Positions 41,526 through 50,024 are shown, counted from the first letter of the stretch. The stretch is DNA of 50,024 nt from Gemmatimonadaceae bacterium (GCA_025929535.1 JAICLZ010000027.1:1-50024); one strand, 5' to 3'. Translations and numbers: made by a program. Notes: generated by a model not told the origin, from the sequence alone.

Positions 41526-41775
41526 TTCCGCGCTCCTTGCGATTTGTTGACCGGTCCCAGCCGACCCGATGGAATATGCGCTTCGACGAAGGCGGCGCCT
41601 CGTCGCACGAAGAACTCTTGCCGTTCTCTGACGCCTCCTGACGCCTCGCGCGCGCCATGCCACCCCACAATGAAATACAGCCGATAGAACTCGCTGGTGC
41701 CGCAGACCACCGCAGCCGAGGTACACGCAAGCAGGCGGAACCTGGAGGCGCAAACCAGTAGCAGGCGGTAGCGGA

Positions 41776-43356
41776 TCAGTTTCTTCCAGCGAGCGATGGC
41801 CAGAGCTCCTGCAACGTCGTTCGCGGGTGTTCCGAAACGTAGATCGACACGTCCGATTCCTCGGGCACTCCCCATGGATTGAGCACTCGCCCAGCCGGCG
41901 TGACCGTCTCGAAAAGCTTCTCGAGATCCTCTTTCTCCACACCGAGAGAGACGGCCACCGCGCCGGGCTTCTCGCCCGGCCCGAAAAACCAATAGCTGCC
42001 CGCCGCGCTGACGACCCGCGGCAGTCCGAGCCGCGGACCGTAGTACTCGAGCGCGCCGGCCTCACCGTAATTGTCCGCAATGATCACCACCTGCGCGCGC
42101 TTTTCCGGCGGGAGCGAATCGTACGCGTGCGCCACGGCCGCTGCCAGCTCCGGCCATCCGAGCATGTCCGCGTAATCCTGCGGCAGCTTGAGCACGTGAC
42201 CCTGATTAGTCCTGGTCGCGCCTGACATCCTGGTGCGCGACACGAATGCCGCCGTCGTTTCCTTGGAGAAGATCGGCAGCTCCAGCGGCACCACGAGTGC
42301 GGCGTATGCCACGAGCACCATGACCGCGAGCGCACGCACGAACGCCGCGCCGCGAACGGACCACCGGCCCGTCCATCGCTCGAACGCGACAGCGCCAGCG
42401 GCGAAGAGCGTCGGATAGATCGCGGCGATGTAGTACGGCTTCCCGTGCAGCACGAGCAATAGCACGAACGCGCCGATGCACGTCCAGCCCACGGCCCTGA
42501 ACGCCCGCATGCGGCCTGCGAGCACCAGGTACAGGGCGCCAGCGAGCACGATCAGCGCCCCCCCGCCAAGATAAAACTGGCCGGCCACGAACGTCCACGC
42601 CGAGACGTGCGCGAGCTGTTGGCTCTGCAGCGTCTTCATCTGTGCGACCACCGGATAACCAAGCAGCATTTGACCGACGATGCTCGGGCTCCCGATCACG
42701 AACGCGATCACCGCCGCGAGCCACGGCCATGGCGTGAGAATAGCACGCCGCTGCGGCGCGATCAGGATCGCCACCACCAGCGCCGCGCCGAAGAAAAACA
42801 GACTGAACTTGGTGAGCAGCCCGAGTCCGCACGCGACGCCGAGCACGATCCACCATCGCGGCGCCGTCGAAAGCACGTCATCGCTCGGCGCGCTCGCGCC
42901 CAACTTCACGAGCGCGTACAATGCCAGCGTCCACCAGAGCTGGTCGAGTATCACGGGCTGAAAGAGGTCGGCCGACCGCAGAAAAAACGGACTCGTTACG
43001 ACCACGACGGCCGCGAGAATCTGGGCGAAGCGGCCGCCGCCCAGCTCGCGCGCGATCAGCCCCGCCAGCAGCACGAGCAGCGCGGCGGCGAGCGCCGGTG
43101 CAAGGCGAATCGCAGTGATCGAGTCGCCAAGGAGAAATCGCTCGGCCTCGGAGAGCATGGCGATGAAGGGCGGAAAGTCCATTCGCCACAGCCGGAGATG
43201 CCGGCCCATCGCCATGTACAGAAATTCGTCGCGCTGAAAGCCGTACGGTGAGAACTGGTTGACCAGCACGTGCAGGGCGAAGGTGAACGCGCTCAGCGCA
43301 GCGAGCGCGCGAGCGGCGAGCGGTGGATGCGAGGTCGCTACAGTATCGCGTGTCAT
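41776..43356 (-). CDS. GT39/ArnT-like membrane glycosyltransferase
   Basis: A 526-residue multispanning protein of the ArnT/PMT-type glycosyltransferase family: an N-terminal acidic site in YGFQRDEFLYMAMG, then MDFPPFIAML and about nine further hydrophobic spans, with a soluble C-terminal domain from about residue 390. Such enzymes use polyprenyl-phosphate sugars as donors; the acceptor may be a protein or lipid A-like molecule. I start at ATG 43356. A TTG at 43422 is also possible and would give a TTGA overlap with the response regulator. Confidence 0.85.
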   Translation of the reverse strand: MTRDTVATSHPPLAARALAALSAFTFALHVLVNQFSPYGFQRDEFLYMAMGRHLRLWRMDFPPFIAMLSEAERFLLGDSITAIRLAPALAAALLVLLAGLIARELGGGRFAQILAAVVVVTSPFFLRSADLFQPVILDQLWWTLALYALVKLGASAPSDDVLSTAPRWWIVLGVACGLGLLTKFSLFFFGAALVVAILIAPQRRAILTPWPWLAAVIAFVIGSPSIVGQMLLGYPVVAQMKTLQSQQLAHVSAWTFVAGQFYLGGGALIVLAGALYLVLAGRMRAFRAVGWTCIGAFVLLLVLHGKPYYIAAIYPTLFAAGAVAFERWTGRWSVRGAAFVRALAVMVLVAYAALVVPLELPIFSKETTAAFVSRTRMSGATRTNQGHVLKLPQDYADMLGWPELAAAVAHAYDSLPPEKRAQVVIIADNYGEAGALEYYGPRLGLPRVVSAAGSYWFFGPGEKPGAVAVSLGVEKEDLEKLFETVTPAGRVLNPWGVPEESDVSIYVSEHPRTTLQELWPSLAGRN

Positions 43357-43418
43357 GTCGTTCGGAGTTCGGGAGGTCCGGGTGCTGACCGTCCTACGGG
43401 AGAGCGGGCTTCCGGGGT

Positions 43419-44276
43419 TCAATCGCGTGGCGCGATGCCCAGCCAGCGCTCGAGTCCCTCGCGGCGGGATCGGCTCACGCGCAGCCGCACGCCCCCCTTC
43501 ATCTGCAGCTCGTAGTCGCCGCCCCCGCCGCGATGCAGCGCCTCCACGAGATCCAGTCGCACGATCACCGAGCGGTGCACGCGCATGAAGCGGTTCGGAT
43601 CGAGGCGGTCCTCCAATGTCTGCATCGCCTCGCGGATCACGTAGCGACGGTCGCCCACGTGCAGTTCGGCGTAGGGACCCGCCGCGCTGATGTAGTCGAT
43701 CTGCGAAACGGGGATCGGCTTCACCTGCCCGTGCGTCTCCACGGCGATGCGCTCGAGGAATTGCACTCCGCTTGGCGCAGCCGGCCTGGCCGGGGACGTG
43801 CGCGAACCCAGCTCGCTCTCCTTCAGCATCTGCATCAACTGCGCACGTGCGCGATCCACACCCTCGAGCGCGAGCGATCGGCGCGCCCGCCGGAACGCCT
43901 GCTCGAATCGCTCGTCGTCGAACGGCTTCACGAGATAATCGAGCGCCGCGATGTCGAACGCCTGGATCGCATACCGGTCGTACGCGGTGACGAAGATCGT
44001 CAAGGGCATCCGCTCCGCGCCGATCTCCTTCACGACATCGAGTCCACTCCTCTTGGGCATTTGCACGTCGAGAAAGACGAGATCGGGCTCCAGCTCCCGA
44101 ATCGCGCTCACCGCTGCCTCCCCGTCCGCCGCCTCGCCAACGACCTGAACGCCGTTCTCGTGTCGCACCAGATCGTGCACGCGAAGCCTGCCGAGCTCCT
44201 CGTCGTCGACGATGAGAACGCGAATGGACGGAAGCGCCGAGAGCGGCGCCGGCTCGGAAAGATCAGCGTTCGTCAT
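43419..44276 (-). CDS. LytTR-type response regulator
   Basis: A 285-residue protein with a receiver domain (acidic pocket VDDEE, phospho-acceptor Asp70 in VFLDVQMPK, Lys in YLVKPF) and a C-terminal LytTR DNA-binding domain from about residue 175 (IDYISAAGPYAELHVGDRRY, then FMRVHRSVIVRLDLVE). It starts inside the end of the kinase gene (14-base overlap), a standard LytS/LytTR pair. Targets may include the divergent efflux operon or the downstream glycosyltransferase, but this is not shown. Confidence 0.92.
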   Translation of the reverse strand: MTNADLSEPAPLSALPSIRVLIVDDEELGRLRVHDLVRHENGVQVVGEAADGEAAVSAIRELEPDLVFLDVQMPKRSGLDVVKEIGAERMPLTIFVTAYDRYAIQAFDIAALDYLVKPFDDERFEQAFRRARRSLALEGVDRARAQLMQMLKESELGSRTSPARPAAPSGVQFLERIAVETHGQVKPIPVSQIDYISAAGPYAELHVGDRRYVIREAMQTLEDRLDPNRFMRVHRSVIVRLDLVEALHRGGGGDYELQMKGGVRLRVSRSRREGLERWLGIAPRD

Positions 44277-45465
44277 TCGTCGATTCGGATCCCTCCACGC
44301 GCAGCTCCGCGCGATCGCGCGTTGCCGGCAGACGCACCTCGGCCACGGTGAGCTCCTCCGCGTTTCGCGAGAGAGAAAACTGCGCCGCTGCGCCGTACAA
44401 CTGCTCGAGTCGTGCCCGCGTATTACTGAGCCCCACGCCCCCGCTCTCGGAGTCCGGCTCCGCGCTCTCGCCGGGCCCGTTGTCGCTCACGCGCAGCACG
44501 AGCGTGTTGCCGTCCAGGACGGCCTCGATCTCGATGCGCCCCGGTTCGGTCATTTTCTCCACTCCGTGTCTGATCGCGTTCTCGACGAGGGGCTGCAGAA
44601 TCATGCTCGGCACCATCACATCGAGCGCGCCATCATCGAGAAGCCGGAGCACGTTGAGCCCGGGGAATCGTACCTGCATGATGTCGAGATATCGATCGAG
44701 CAGATCGAGCTCCCGGCGCAGCGTGATCTCGGGCTCGCGCGCGCCCTCCATGCTGTAGCGCAGCAGCTCGCTCAATCGCGTGATCATGCGGCGCACACCG
44801 CGCGGGTCGCGCTCCACGAGCGACGACACCGCATTCAGCGTGTTGAACAGAAAGTGCGGATCGAGCTGGCTGCGCAGCGCCTGGAGACGAGCCTCCGCGA
44901 GCTGCGCCTGCAGCTGCGTCGCCTGCTCGCGACGTGCGCCGAGCCGAAGTGAATACGCACGGGCGAGTCCCGCGGCGAGCACGCCCAGATAAATGACGAG
45001 TGCGTTCAGGAATCCGAACCAGAGCGGCGGGCCGTGTCTCGTGCCTCCGTCTCTGCCCGGTGGTCGATCGATGAGCAGCCCACGAAGCTCGTAGCCGAAT
45101 ACGCTCACGCCGAGCGCGACGACGATGCCGAGCAGCAGAAGAAGGAAATAGTGCGCGGCTCGTGACATCCGCTCCGAGCGCGTGCGCCCGGCCACCGACA
45201 CGATGAGCGGCGTGAGGAGCGCCCAGAGCGCGGCCTCCGAGAATGCGAAGATGGTCCACGTCGTGAGCGCACCGTCTGGACGCCGGCCTGGAGGTCCGGG
45301 ATCGAACGCGTGGTTCGCAATCGTGAGCAGCGCATAGATCAGCCAGAAGCCGACGATGAACGAATAGTCTCGTCGCGTGAGCGGAAAGTGCTCCGCGGGC
45401 GGCGAGCTCCGCGGAGCTGCGACGCGCCCGTGGCCATTGGCCGAGTGCGATGCGCTGGATGTCAC
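44263..45465 (-). CDS. LytS/YehU-type sensor histidine kinase
   Basis: A protein of about 400 residues with four hydrophobic spans in the first 200 residues, then the His_kinase domain typical of LytS-type kinases (LQALRSQLDPHFLFNTLNAVSSL with the His) and an ATP-binding domain (VPSMILQPLVENAIRHGVEK, then LVLRVSDNGPG and GVGLSNTRARL). It pairs with the overlapping LytTR regulator. The start is uncertain: GTG 45465 keeps a short N-terminus, while longer in-frame starts up to 45645 would take in the palindromes upstream. Confidence 0.85.
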   Translation of the reverse strand: MTSSASHSANGHGRVAAPRSSPPAEHFPLTRRDYSFIVGFWLIYALLTIANHAFDPGPPGRRPDGALTTWTIFAFSEAALWALLTPLIVSVAGRTRSERMSRAAHYFLLLLLGIVVALGVSVFGYELRGLLIDRPPGRDGGTRHGPPLWFGFLNALVIYLGVLAAGLARAYSLRLGARREQATQLQAQLAEARLQALRSQLDPHFLFNTLNAVSSLVERDPRGVRRMITRLSELLRYSMEGAREPEITLRRELDLLDRYLDIMQVRFPGLNVLRLLDDGALDVMVPSMILQPLVENAIRHGVEKMTEPGRIEIEAVLDGNTLVLRVSDNGPGESAEPDSESGGVGLSNTRARLEQLYGAAAQFSLSRNAEELTVAEVRLPATRDRAELRVEGSESTNDER

Positions 45466-45501
45466 GAAGGAAGGATATGCCCTTTGTCCGAGCGCGCGAG
45501 G

Positions 45502-45516
45502 GCTCGTGTCACGAGC
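45502..45516. promoter_or_regulatory. 15-bp palindrome
   Basis: GCTCGTG-T-CACGAGC, perfect 7-base arms around one base. It lies about 40 bases before the proposed start of the LytS-like kinase. It could be a regulator site for the two-component genes or the efflux operon. Confidence 0.45.
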
Positions 45517-45525
45517 TGCACGTGG

Positions 45526-45544
45526 GTGTGCATGGATTGCACAC
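45526..45544. promoter_or_regulatory. Inverted repeat next to the 15-bp palindrome
   Basis: GTGTGCA-N5-TGCACAC, perfect 7-base arms, with its centre 26 bases from that of the preceding palindrome. The two together look like a paired operator, though the arms differ. Confidence 0.4.
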
Positions 45545-45692
45545 AGGCGGGGAGCGGTGTTGCGAGCCGCACGTTCGTCGTCTTCGAGGCGATGGTCCGA
45601 AGCGGTTGGTGCCATTCGTGGCGTCTGCTGGTCGATTCGGAACACGAATGTGCAACTCGTGACTTTTCAACGACTTACAGCATATGCACGAG

Positions 45693-45698
45693 TATAAT
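45693..45698 (+). promoter_or_regulatory. Candidate -10 element (TATAAT) for the MacA operon
   Basis: A perfect TATAAT in an AT-rich patch of an otherwise GC-rich region, 150 bases before the adaptor gene start. No good -35 is found at 16-18 bases upstream, so it may depend on an activator. Confidence 0.5.
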
Positions 45699-45848
45699 TC
45701 ACCTGTCGGGATGAACTGTTGGGGAGCGGAATAGGGCGCGGTTCACTGAACGGTCCGCTTCATGACATGGAAGCACTCGCGGCAACGCGAATCGGCAATG
45801 GCACCATCGAGCTTCACCGCGACGAATGTCGCATTGCGAGGAGTTGCA

Positions 45849-47120
45849 ATGAAGAAGAAGCTGATCACACTCACTGTCGTAGCGGTGGCGGTCGCCACGA
45901 GTGGCTACGTGCTGTATCGCCGAGCGCATGCCAATGTGGTGCCGGCGTATCGCACGGCAGCTGTCGAGCGCGGCAACCTCGAGTCGACCGTCGCTGCGAC
46001 GGGCTCGCTCGGCGCGGTGAGGACGGTGCAGGTCGGCACGCAGGTGTCCGGGCAGATCTCGGCCATCTACGTCGACTTCAACTCCAAGGTGAAGAAGGGT
46101 CAGCTCATTGCGCGCATCGACCCGACGCTGCAGCAGCAGGCGGTCGAGGATGCGCAGGCTGGTGTGGAGCGGGCGCAAGCGACGCTCGCCCAGACAAAAG
46201 CGGAGTACGATCGCAACACGATCCTGCACGACCAGAAGATCGTGACCGATCCCGAGTTCAATACCGCGCAGCTCAACTATCAGCTCGCCAAGGCGAACGC
46301 GACGTCGGCGCAGATCGCGCTGGACAAGGCGCGGCAGAATCTGTCGTACACATCGATCTATGCACCGATCGACGGCATCGTCGTCGAGCGCGACATGGAC
46401 GTGGGGCAGACCGTGGCCGCGAGTCTTTCCGCACCGCAGCTCTTCGTGATCGCGAAGGATCTCTCCCAGATGCAGATCCTCGCGACCGTCGACGAGAGCG
46501 ACATCGGTCAGATCAAGACCGATCAGCCGGTGAGCTTCACGGTGCAGGCGTATCCGGGCCGGACCTTCACGGGAATGGTGAGCCAGGTGCGCATCAACTC
46601 GACGACCGTCAACAACGTCGTGAACTATACGGCGGTGGTGGCCGTGGCGAATACAGACGGGAAACTGCTCCCCGGCATGACGGCGACGGTGAAGTTCCTC
46701 ATCGGCTCTGCGAACGACGCGTTGTCCGTGCCGAATGCGGCGCTGCGCTTCAAGCCTGCGATCGCGGGGAACGCCAGCAGTGGCTCGAGCACGACCGGTG
46801 GTGCCCGCGTGCGCAACGTGTCGGCAGGCGCGGATTCGACGGCGCGTGCGGCCGGCGCACGCAGAGCGACGCGCGACTCGACGATGGCCACGCTCTGGTA
46901 TCTCGACTCGACGAAAACGCTGAAGCCGCTGCGAGTGCACACGGGGCTGAACGATGGCTCGCGCACGCAGGTGACCGGCACCGGAATCAAGGAAGGCATG
47001 CAGATCATAGTAGGCGCGAACACCGGCACTGGTACGGTGCCGGCCGCGACTGCGAAAAATCCGCTGCAGCCACAGACGCAGAGCACGGGTCGTCGCGGCG
47101 GTCCTCAAGGACCCTTCTAA
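45849..47120 (+). CDS. macA: MacA-like periplasmic adaptor (HlyD/RND family)
   Basis: A 423-residue membrane-fusion protein: an N-terminal anchor (KKKLITLTVVAVAVATSGYV), a lipoyl half (VERGNLESTVAATGSLGAVR), a coiled-coil hairpin of about 75 residues (VEDAQAGVERAQATLAQTKA and so on), the second lipoyl half (IYAPIDGIVVERDMDVGQTV) and beta-barrel strands (VTAGTFTGMVSQVRINSTTV-type). It joins an inner-membrane ABC pump to a TolC-like channel. The ATG at 45849 has a ggag site. The gene is followed after 20 bases by the ATPase gene. A Gly/Ser-rich insert occurs near residues 310-345. Confidence 0.9.
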   Translation: MKKKLITLTVVAVAVATSGYVLYRRAHANVVPAYRTAAVERGNLESTVAATGSLGAVRTVQVGTQVSGQISAIYVDFNSKVKKGQLIARIDPTLQQQAVEDAQAGVERAQATLAQTKAEYDRNTILHDQKIVTDPEFNTAQLNYQLAKANATSAQIALDKARQNLSYTSIYAPIDGIVVERDMDVGQTVAASLSAPQLFVIAKDLSQMQILATVDESDIGQIKTDQPVSFTVQAYPGRTFTGMVSQVRINSTTVNNVVNYTAVVAVANTDGKLLPGMTATVKFLIGSANDALSVPNAALRFKPAIAGNASSGSSTTGGARVRNVSAGADSTARAAGARRATRDSTMATLWYLDSTKTLKPLRVHTGLNDGSRTQVTGTGIKEGMQIIVGANTGTGTVPAATAKNPLQPQTQSTGRRGGPQGPF

Positions 47121-47140
47121 CCGCCAACGGGAGAGCTGAC

Positions 47141-47917
47141 ATGTCTGCACCAGTGATCGAGATCAGCGGCGTGAAGAAGGTCTACCGCATGGGCACGACC
47201 GAGGTGTTCGCACTTCGGGGCGTGGACCTCACCGTCAACCCGGGCGAGCTGCTCGCTGTGATGGGCTCGTCGGGCTCGGGAAAGTCGACGCTGATGAACA
47301 TCCTCGGATGTCTCGACGTACCGACGGCGGGAAGCTACGTGCTCGACGGCATTCGCGTGGACGGAATGAGCCGCAACGATCTCGCGGACCTCCGAAACAG
47401 GAAGCTCGGCTTCGTGTTCCAGGGTTTCAATCTGCTTCCGCGCACGAGCGCCGTTGAGAACGTGGAGCTGCCGCTCCTCTACGATCGCACGGGACGATGG
47501 AAGAACACGCGCGAGCTCGCGGCGGAAGCGCTGCGGCGCGTCGGCCTTGGCGAACGGCTGGAGCATCAGCCGAGCGAGCTGTCGGGTGGGCAGCAGCAAC
47601 GCGTGGCGATCGCGCGGGCGCTCGTCACTCAGCCCACTCTGCTGCTCGCCGATGAGCCGACTGGAAATCTCGACAGCAAAACGAGTGTGGAAGTGATGGC
47701 GCTCTTCCAGGCGTTGAACGAACAGGGGATCACGGTGATCATCGTGACGCACGAGCCGGATATCGCGCAGTACGCGCATCGGGTGATCGACGTTCGCGAT
47801 GGGCGAATCCTGAAGGATCACGCCGTTGACGCGCCGCGGCGTGCGGCGGACGACGTACTGGCGATGGACATCGAGCCCGATGCTGTGGGGACGGGTGCAA
47901 CGAAGGAGGCAGCATGA
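47141..47917 (+). CDS. macB: MacB/LolD-type ABC transporter ATPase
   Basis: A 258-residue ATP-binding protein of the MacB/LolD group: Walker A GSSGSGKST, the group-specific QGFNLLPRTSAVENVELPL, signature LSGGQQQRVAIARAL, Walker B LLLADEPTGNLDSKT and H loop VTHEPDIA. In E. coli MacB the ATPase and permease are fused; here they are separate, with an ATGA overlap. Together with the adaptor and the TolC-like gene it forms a tripartite exporter for antibiotics, peptides or lipid-like compounds. The ATG at 47141 has gggag upstream. Confidence 0.9.
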   Translation: MSAPVIEISGVKKVYRMGTTEVFALRGVDLTVNPGELLAVMGSSGSGKSTLMNILGCLDVPTAGSYVLDGIRVDGMSRNDLADLRNRKLGFVFQGFNLLPRTSAVENVELPLLYDRTGRWKNTRELAAEALRRVGLGERLEHQPSELSGGQQQRVAIARALVTQPTLLLADEPTGNLDSKTSVEVMALFQALNEQGITVIIVTHEPDIAQYAHRVIDVRDGRILKDHAVDAPRRAADDVLAMDIEPDAVGTGATKEAA

Positions 47918-49128
47918 AGACCAAGGCGCTTCTGCTCATGGCCACTGGGAGCATCCTCAAGAACAAGATGCGCACGATGCTCACGATGCTCGGCATCGTG
48001 ATCGGCGTGGGTGCGGTGATCGTGATGGTCGCGGTGGGCAATGGCGCGCAGAAGCAGATCGAAGCGCAGATCAAGAATCTGGGCACGAATCTCATCGTGG
48101 TCACGCCCGGCAGCACGGCGGCAGGCGGCGCCAGCCAGGGCGCGCAGACGTTCAACCGGCTCACGGTTGCCGATGCGGACAAGATCAAGAGCGATGCGAC
48201 GCTGCTCTCGGCGGTCTCGCCGGTGATCGTGACGCGCACGCAGGTGATCACGGGCAAGGGCAACTGGCGCACGGAGATCGACGGCGTGTCGACGGATTAT
48301 CTCGCGATTCGCGACTGGGGTGTCACGAGCGGCGATCTCTTCACGGACGATGACGTGCGCACCAAGCGGAAGGTGGCGGTGCTCGGCGCGACCATCGTGA
48401 AGAATCTCTTTCCCGACAGCGATCCGGTGGGAAGCCAGATCCAGCTCGGTCACGTGCCGTTCACTGTCGTGGGCGTGCTCGCGGCGAAGGGGCAGACGTC
48501 GAGCGGAGTCGATCAGGACGACATCGTGCTCGTGCCGTACACCACGGCGCAGGACCGCCTGAGCGGCTTCACATTCCTCGGGCAGATCCTCGCGAGCGCG
48601 AGCTCGCCGAAGGACATGGCTGCGGCACAGGAAGAGATACGCGGCATCATGCGCGACTCACACGGGCTGGGCGGCTCCCCCGATGACTTCACGGTACGCG
48701 ACCAGACGGCAATCGCGCAGGCGGCGACGAGCACCACGAGTGTGATGACGGGGCTCCTCGCGGCGATCGCGTCGATCTCGCTGGTGGTGGGCGGCATTGG
48801 CATCATGAACATCATGCTGGTGTCGGTGACGGAGCGCACGCGCGAGATCGGCATCCGCATGGCCGTTGGCGCGCGCGGCTCCGATGTGCTGACACAGTTC
48901 CTGGTGGAGAGCGTGGTCATGAGCCTGCTCGGGGGTGTGGTCGGTCTCGCGATCGGCTTCGGTGGTGCGGCGATTCTCGGGCACGTGATGGGCTGGACCA
49001 CCGCAACTCCGCTGATCGCGGTGTTCGTTGCGGTCGGGTTCTCGGCGGCGGTGGGCGTGTTCTTCGGCTACTACCCCGCGCGCAAGGCGGCGGCGCTCGA
49101 TCCGATCCAGGCGCTGCGATACGAGTAA
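47914..49128 (+). CDS. MacB-type ABC transporter permease (FtsX family)
   Basis: A 404-residue permease. The first helix (RTMLTMLGIVIGVGAVIVMV) is followed by the large periplasmic domain typical of MacB (about residues 45-270, starting VGNGAQKQIEAQIKNLGTNL). The FtsX-type last three helices have VVGGIGIMNIMLVSVTERTR, EIGIRMAVGARGSDV and a final helix ending YYPARKAAALDPIQALRYE. The ATG overlaps the ATPase stop (ATGA) and has an aaggagg site. The periplasmic domain would couple to the adaptor. Confidence 0.92.
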   Translation: MKTKALLLMATGSILKNKMRTMLTMLGIVIGVGAVIVMVAVGNGAQKQIEAQIKNLGTNLIVVTPGSTAAGGASQGAQTFNRLTVADADKIKSDATLLSAVSPVIVTRTQVITGKGNWRTEIDGVSTDYLAIRDWGVTSGDLFTDDDVRTKRKVAVLGATIVKNLFPDSDPVGSQIQLGHVPFTVVGVLAAKGQTSSGVDQDDIVLVPYTTAQDRLSGFTFLGQILASASSPKDMAAAQEEIRGIMRDSHGLGGSPDDFTVRDQTAIAQAATSTTSVMTGLLAAIASISLVVGGIGIMNIMLVSVTERTREIGIRMAVGARGSDVLTQFLVESVVMSLLGGVVGLAIGFGGAAILGHVMGWTTATPLIAVFVAVGFSAAVGVFFGYYPARKAAALDPIQALRYE

Positions 49129-49202
49129 GAGTGATCGGAGATCGGCAGGATGCAGGGAAGGGATGCACGGCGGTCACACAATCAACACGGATGGATGCTC
49201 AC

Positions 49203-50024
49203 ATGCGCGTAATCAATGGCAAATCGGCGGCGCTGACGCTCGCGCTGATGATGGTTTTCGGAGTGCACTCGGTGAAGGCGGAGGGCGCCCCGGGCGACAC
49301 CGCGAGCGCCGGCACGCAGATCACCTTCGAGCAGGCCATGCAGATCGCGCTCAACAAGAACATCACGCTCGCCCTGGCGCAGAATGCCGTGGCGAGCAGT
49401 AATGCGACGGTGCGCGGCGCGAAACTGAGCTTCCTGCCGAATCTCCAGGTGAACACGAGTGGCGCACAGACGTACGGCAGAAATTTCAGCGAGACCACCG
49501 GTGATGTGCTCAACCACAATAACCAGTCGGTGAACGCCGGAGTGTCGTCGAGCGTCACGCTGTTCAACGGAATGCAGAACGTCGCGATGCTGCACGAGGC
49601 GGAGAAGAGCCAGAGTGCGAGCACGCTCGATCTGGCTCGCGCGAAGCAGACGACCGTCTTCACCGTGGCATCGAATTATCTGACGATCATTACGGCGCAG
49701 GAGCAGCTCGAGGTGCAGCAGCAGAATCTCGCGTCGCTCCAGGCCCAGGAAGATGAGATCAAGAAGCTCGTCGACGCCGGGGCGCGCGCGATCTCGGATC
49801 TGTACACGCAGCAGGCGAGCACCGCCGCGGCGCGTCTGGCAGTGGTCAACGCGCAGCACGATCTCGAACTGGGCAAGGTAGACCTCATTCAGACGCTGAA
49901 TCTCGATCCGAAGGTGAACTACGACTTCGTCGCGCCGACGGTGAACGACTCGGCATTCGCGGAGTACGATCTCGACAGTCTCACGGCACGCGCATACGCG
50001 CAGCGCCCGGATCTGGCGGCTGAG
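49203..50024 (+). CDS. TolC-family outer membrane efflux protein (5' part)
   Basis: The first 274 residues of an outer membrane efflux protein that continues past the window edge. A signal peptide (RVINGKSAALTLALMMVFGV, cleavage near residue 26) is followed by the TolC family start ITFEQAMQIALNKNITLALA, a beta-strand segment (AGVSSSVTLFNGMQNVAMLH) and long helices (TVASNYLTIITAQEQLEVQQ, then LVDAGARAISDLYTQQASTA). It completes the tripartite exporter with the three genes upstream, after a 74-base gap. The ATG at 49203 is chosen; one at 49191 adds four residues. Confidence 0.88.
   Translation, partial: MRVINGKSAALTLALMMVFGVHSVKAEGAPGDTASAGTQITFEQAMQIALNKNITLALAQNAVASSNATVRGAKLSFLPNLQVNTSGAQTYGRNFSETTGDVLNHNNQSVNAGVSSSVTLFNGMQNVAMLHEAEKSQSASTLDLARAKQTTVFTVASNYLTIITAQEQLEVQQQNLASLQAQEDEIKKLVDAGARAISDLYTQQASTAAARLAVVNAQHDLELGKVDLIQTLNLDPKVNYDFVAPTVNDSAFAEYDLDSLTARAYAQRPDLAAE

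Larger units (their letters stand above)
45466..45848. other. Divergent control region between LytS-like kinase and efflux operon
   Basis: About 380 bases. It holds two palindromes near the kinase side and a perfect TATAAT nearer the efflux operon (listed separately). If the kinase starts at one of the upstream codons, part of this region is coding. No RNA gene or transposon is seen. Confidence 0.5.

Noticed and set aside
41526..41775. Open minus-strand frame in the gap between the glycosyltransferase and FG-GAP genes
   Set aside because: It continues into antisense or out-of-frame parts of both neighbours, and its codon use is not gene-like; I treat the gap as a promoter region.
45699..47150. 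483-codon minus-strand open frame across the adaptor gene
   Set aside because: Antisense to macA; no domain.
1..50024. CRISPR arrays, rRNA, insertion sequences, phage genes
   Set aside because: No regularly spaced repeats, transposase motifs, terminal inverted repeats or rRNA-like stretches were seen in any part of the window.

Overview
The window is about 50 kb of GC-rich, gene-dense bacterial chromosome. I see no rRNA, insertion sequence, phage gene or CRISPR array. The mix of genes suggests Gemmatimonadota: a Ser/Thr kinase fused to a TolB-like and TPR tail, a DUF885 metallopeptidase, many lipoproteins, HK/RR pairs, and frequent GTG and TTG starts with 4-base stop/start overlaps. This placement is an inference from gene content; no marker gene is present.

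Layout. 1-5.6 kb: the end of a serine hydrolase, a phosphoribulokinase-like kinase coupled to a secreted alpha/beta hydrolase, a stress-type flavin-binding protein, a lipoprotein, a LuxR-type regulator, a membrane protein and a RibD-like reductase. 5.7-10.6 kb: a LysR regulator divergent from an MFS transporter and methyltransferase, then an exported amidohydrolase. 10.7-13.7 kb: tRNA-Asn, an aquaporin, several small hydrophilic stress-type proteins and a lipoprotein cupredoxin. 13.7-20.3 kb: a PQQ biosynthesis locus. Read on the minus strand it runs histidine kinase, NtrC-type regulator, pqqB, pqqC, pqqD, a 283-base gap, pqqA, a UUCG hairpin, pqqE. 20.3-26.5 kb: an osmoprotectant-type ABC importer (ATPase plus a fused binding protein-permease) facing egtD and egtB of ergothioneine synthesis, with a divergent disulfide-reductase-like flavoprotein. 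26.5-32.2 kb: a DUF5996 protein, a free UBP zinc finger, lipoate ligase, an ATP-grasp enzyme, a DUF3293 protein and a DUF885 peptidase. 32.2-39.8 kb: exported proteins, a PP2C phosphatase, an Arg/Asn/Gly-rich secreted protein, the large Ser/Thr kinase, a DinB protein and a GNAT acetyltransferase. 39.8-50 kb: an FG-GAP/TPR secreted protein, a GT39-like membrane glycosyltransferase, a LytS/LytTR two-component pair, and a divergent MacA / split MacB / TolC efflux operon that runs off the window.

Two gene groupings stand out. The first is the PQQ locus: an NtrC-family regulator is encoded just upstream of pqqB, and the gap before pqqA holds a GG-N10-GC sigma-54-like element. This suggests a regulatory circuit in which the two-component pair drives pqqA-pqqE. 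The second is a thiol cluster: egtBD beside an EgtU/ProX-like importer whose binding protein precedes its permease, plus a disulfide-reductase-like flavoprotein lacking the usual His-Glu pair. Both functional links are inferences from gene order and motifs.
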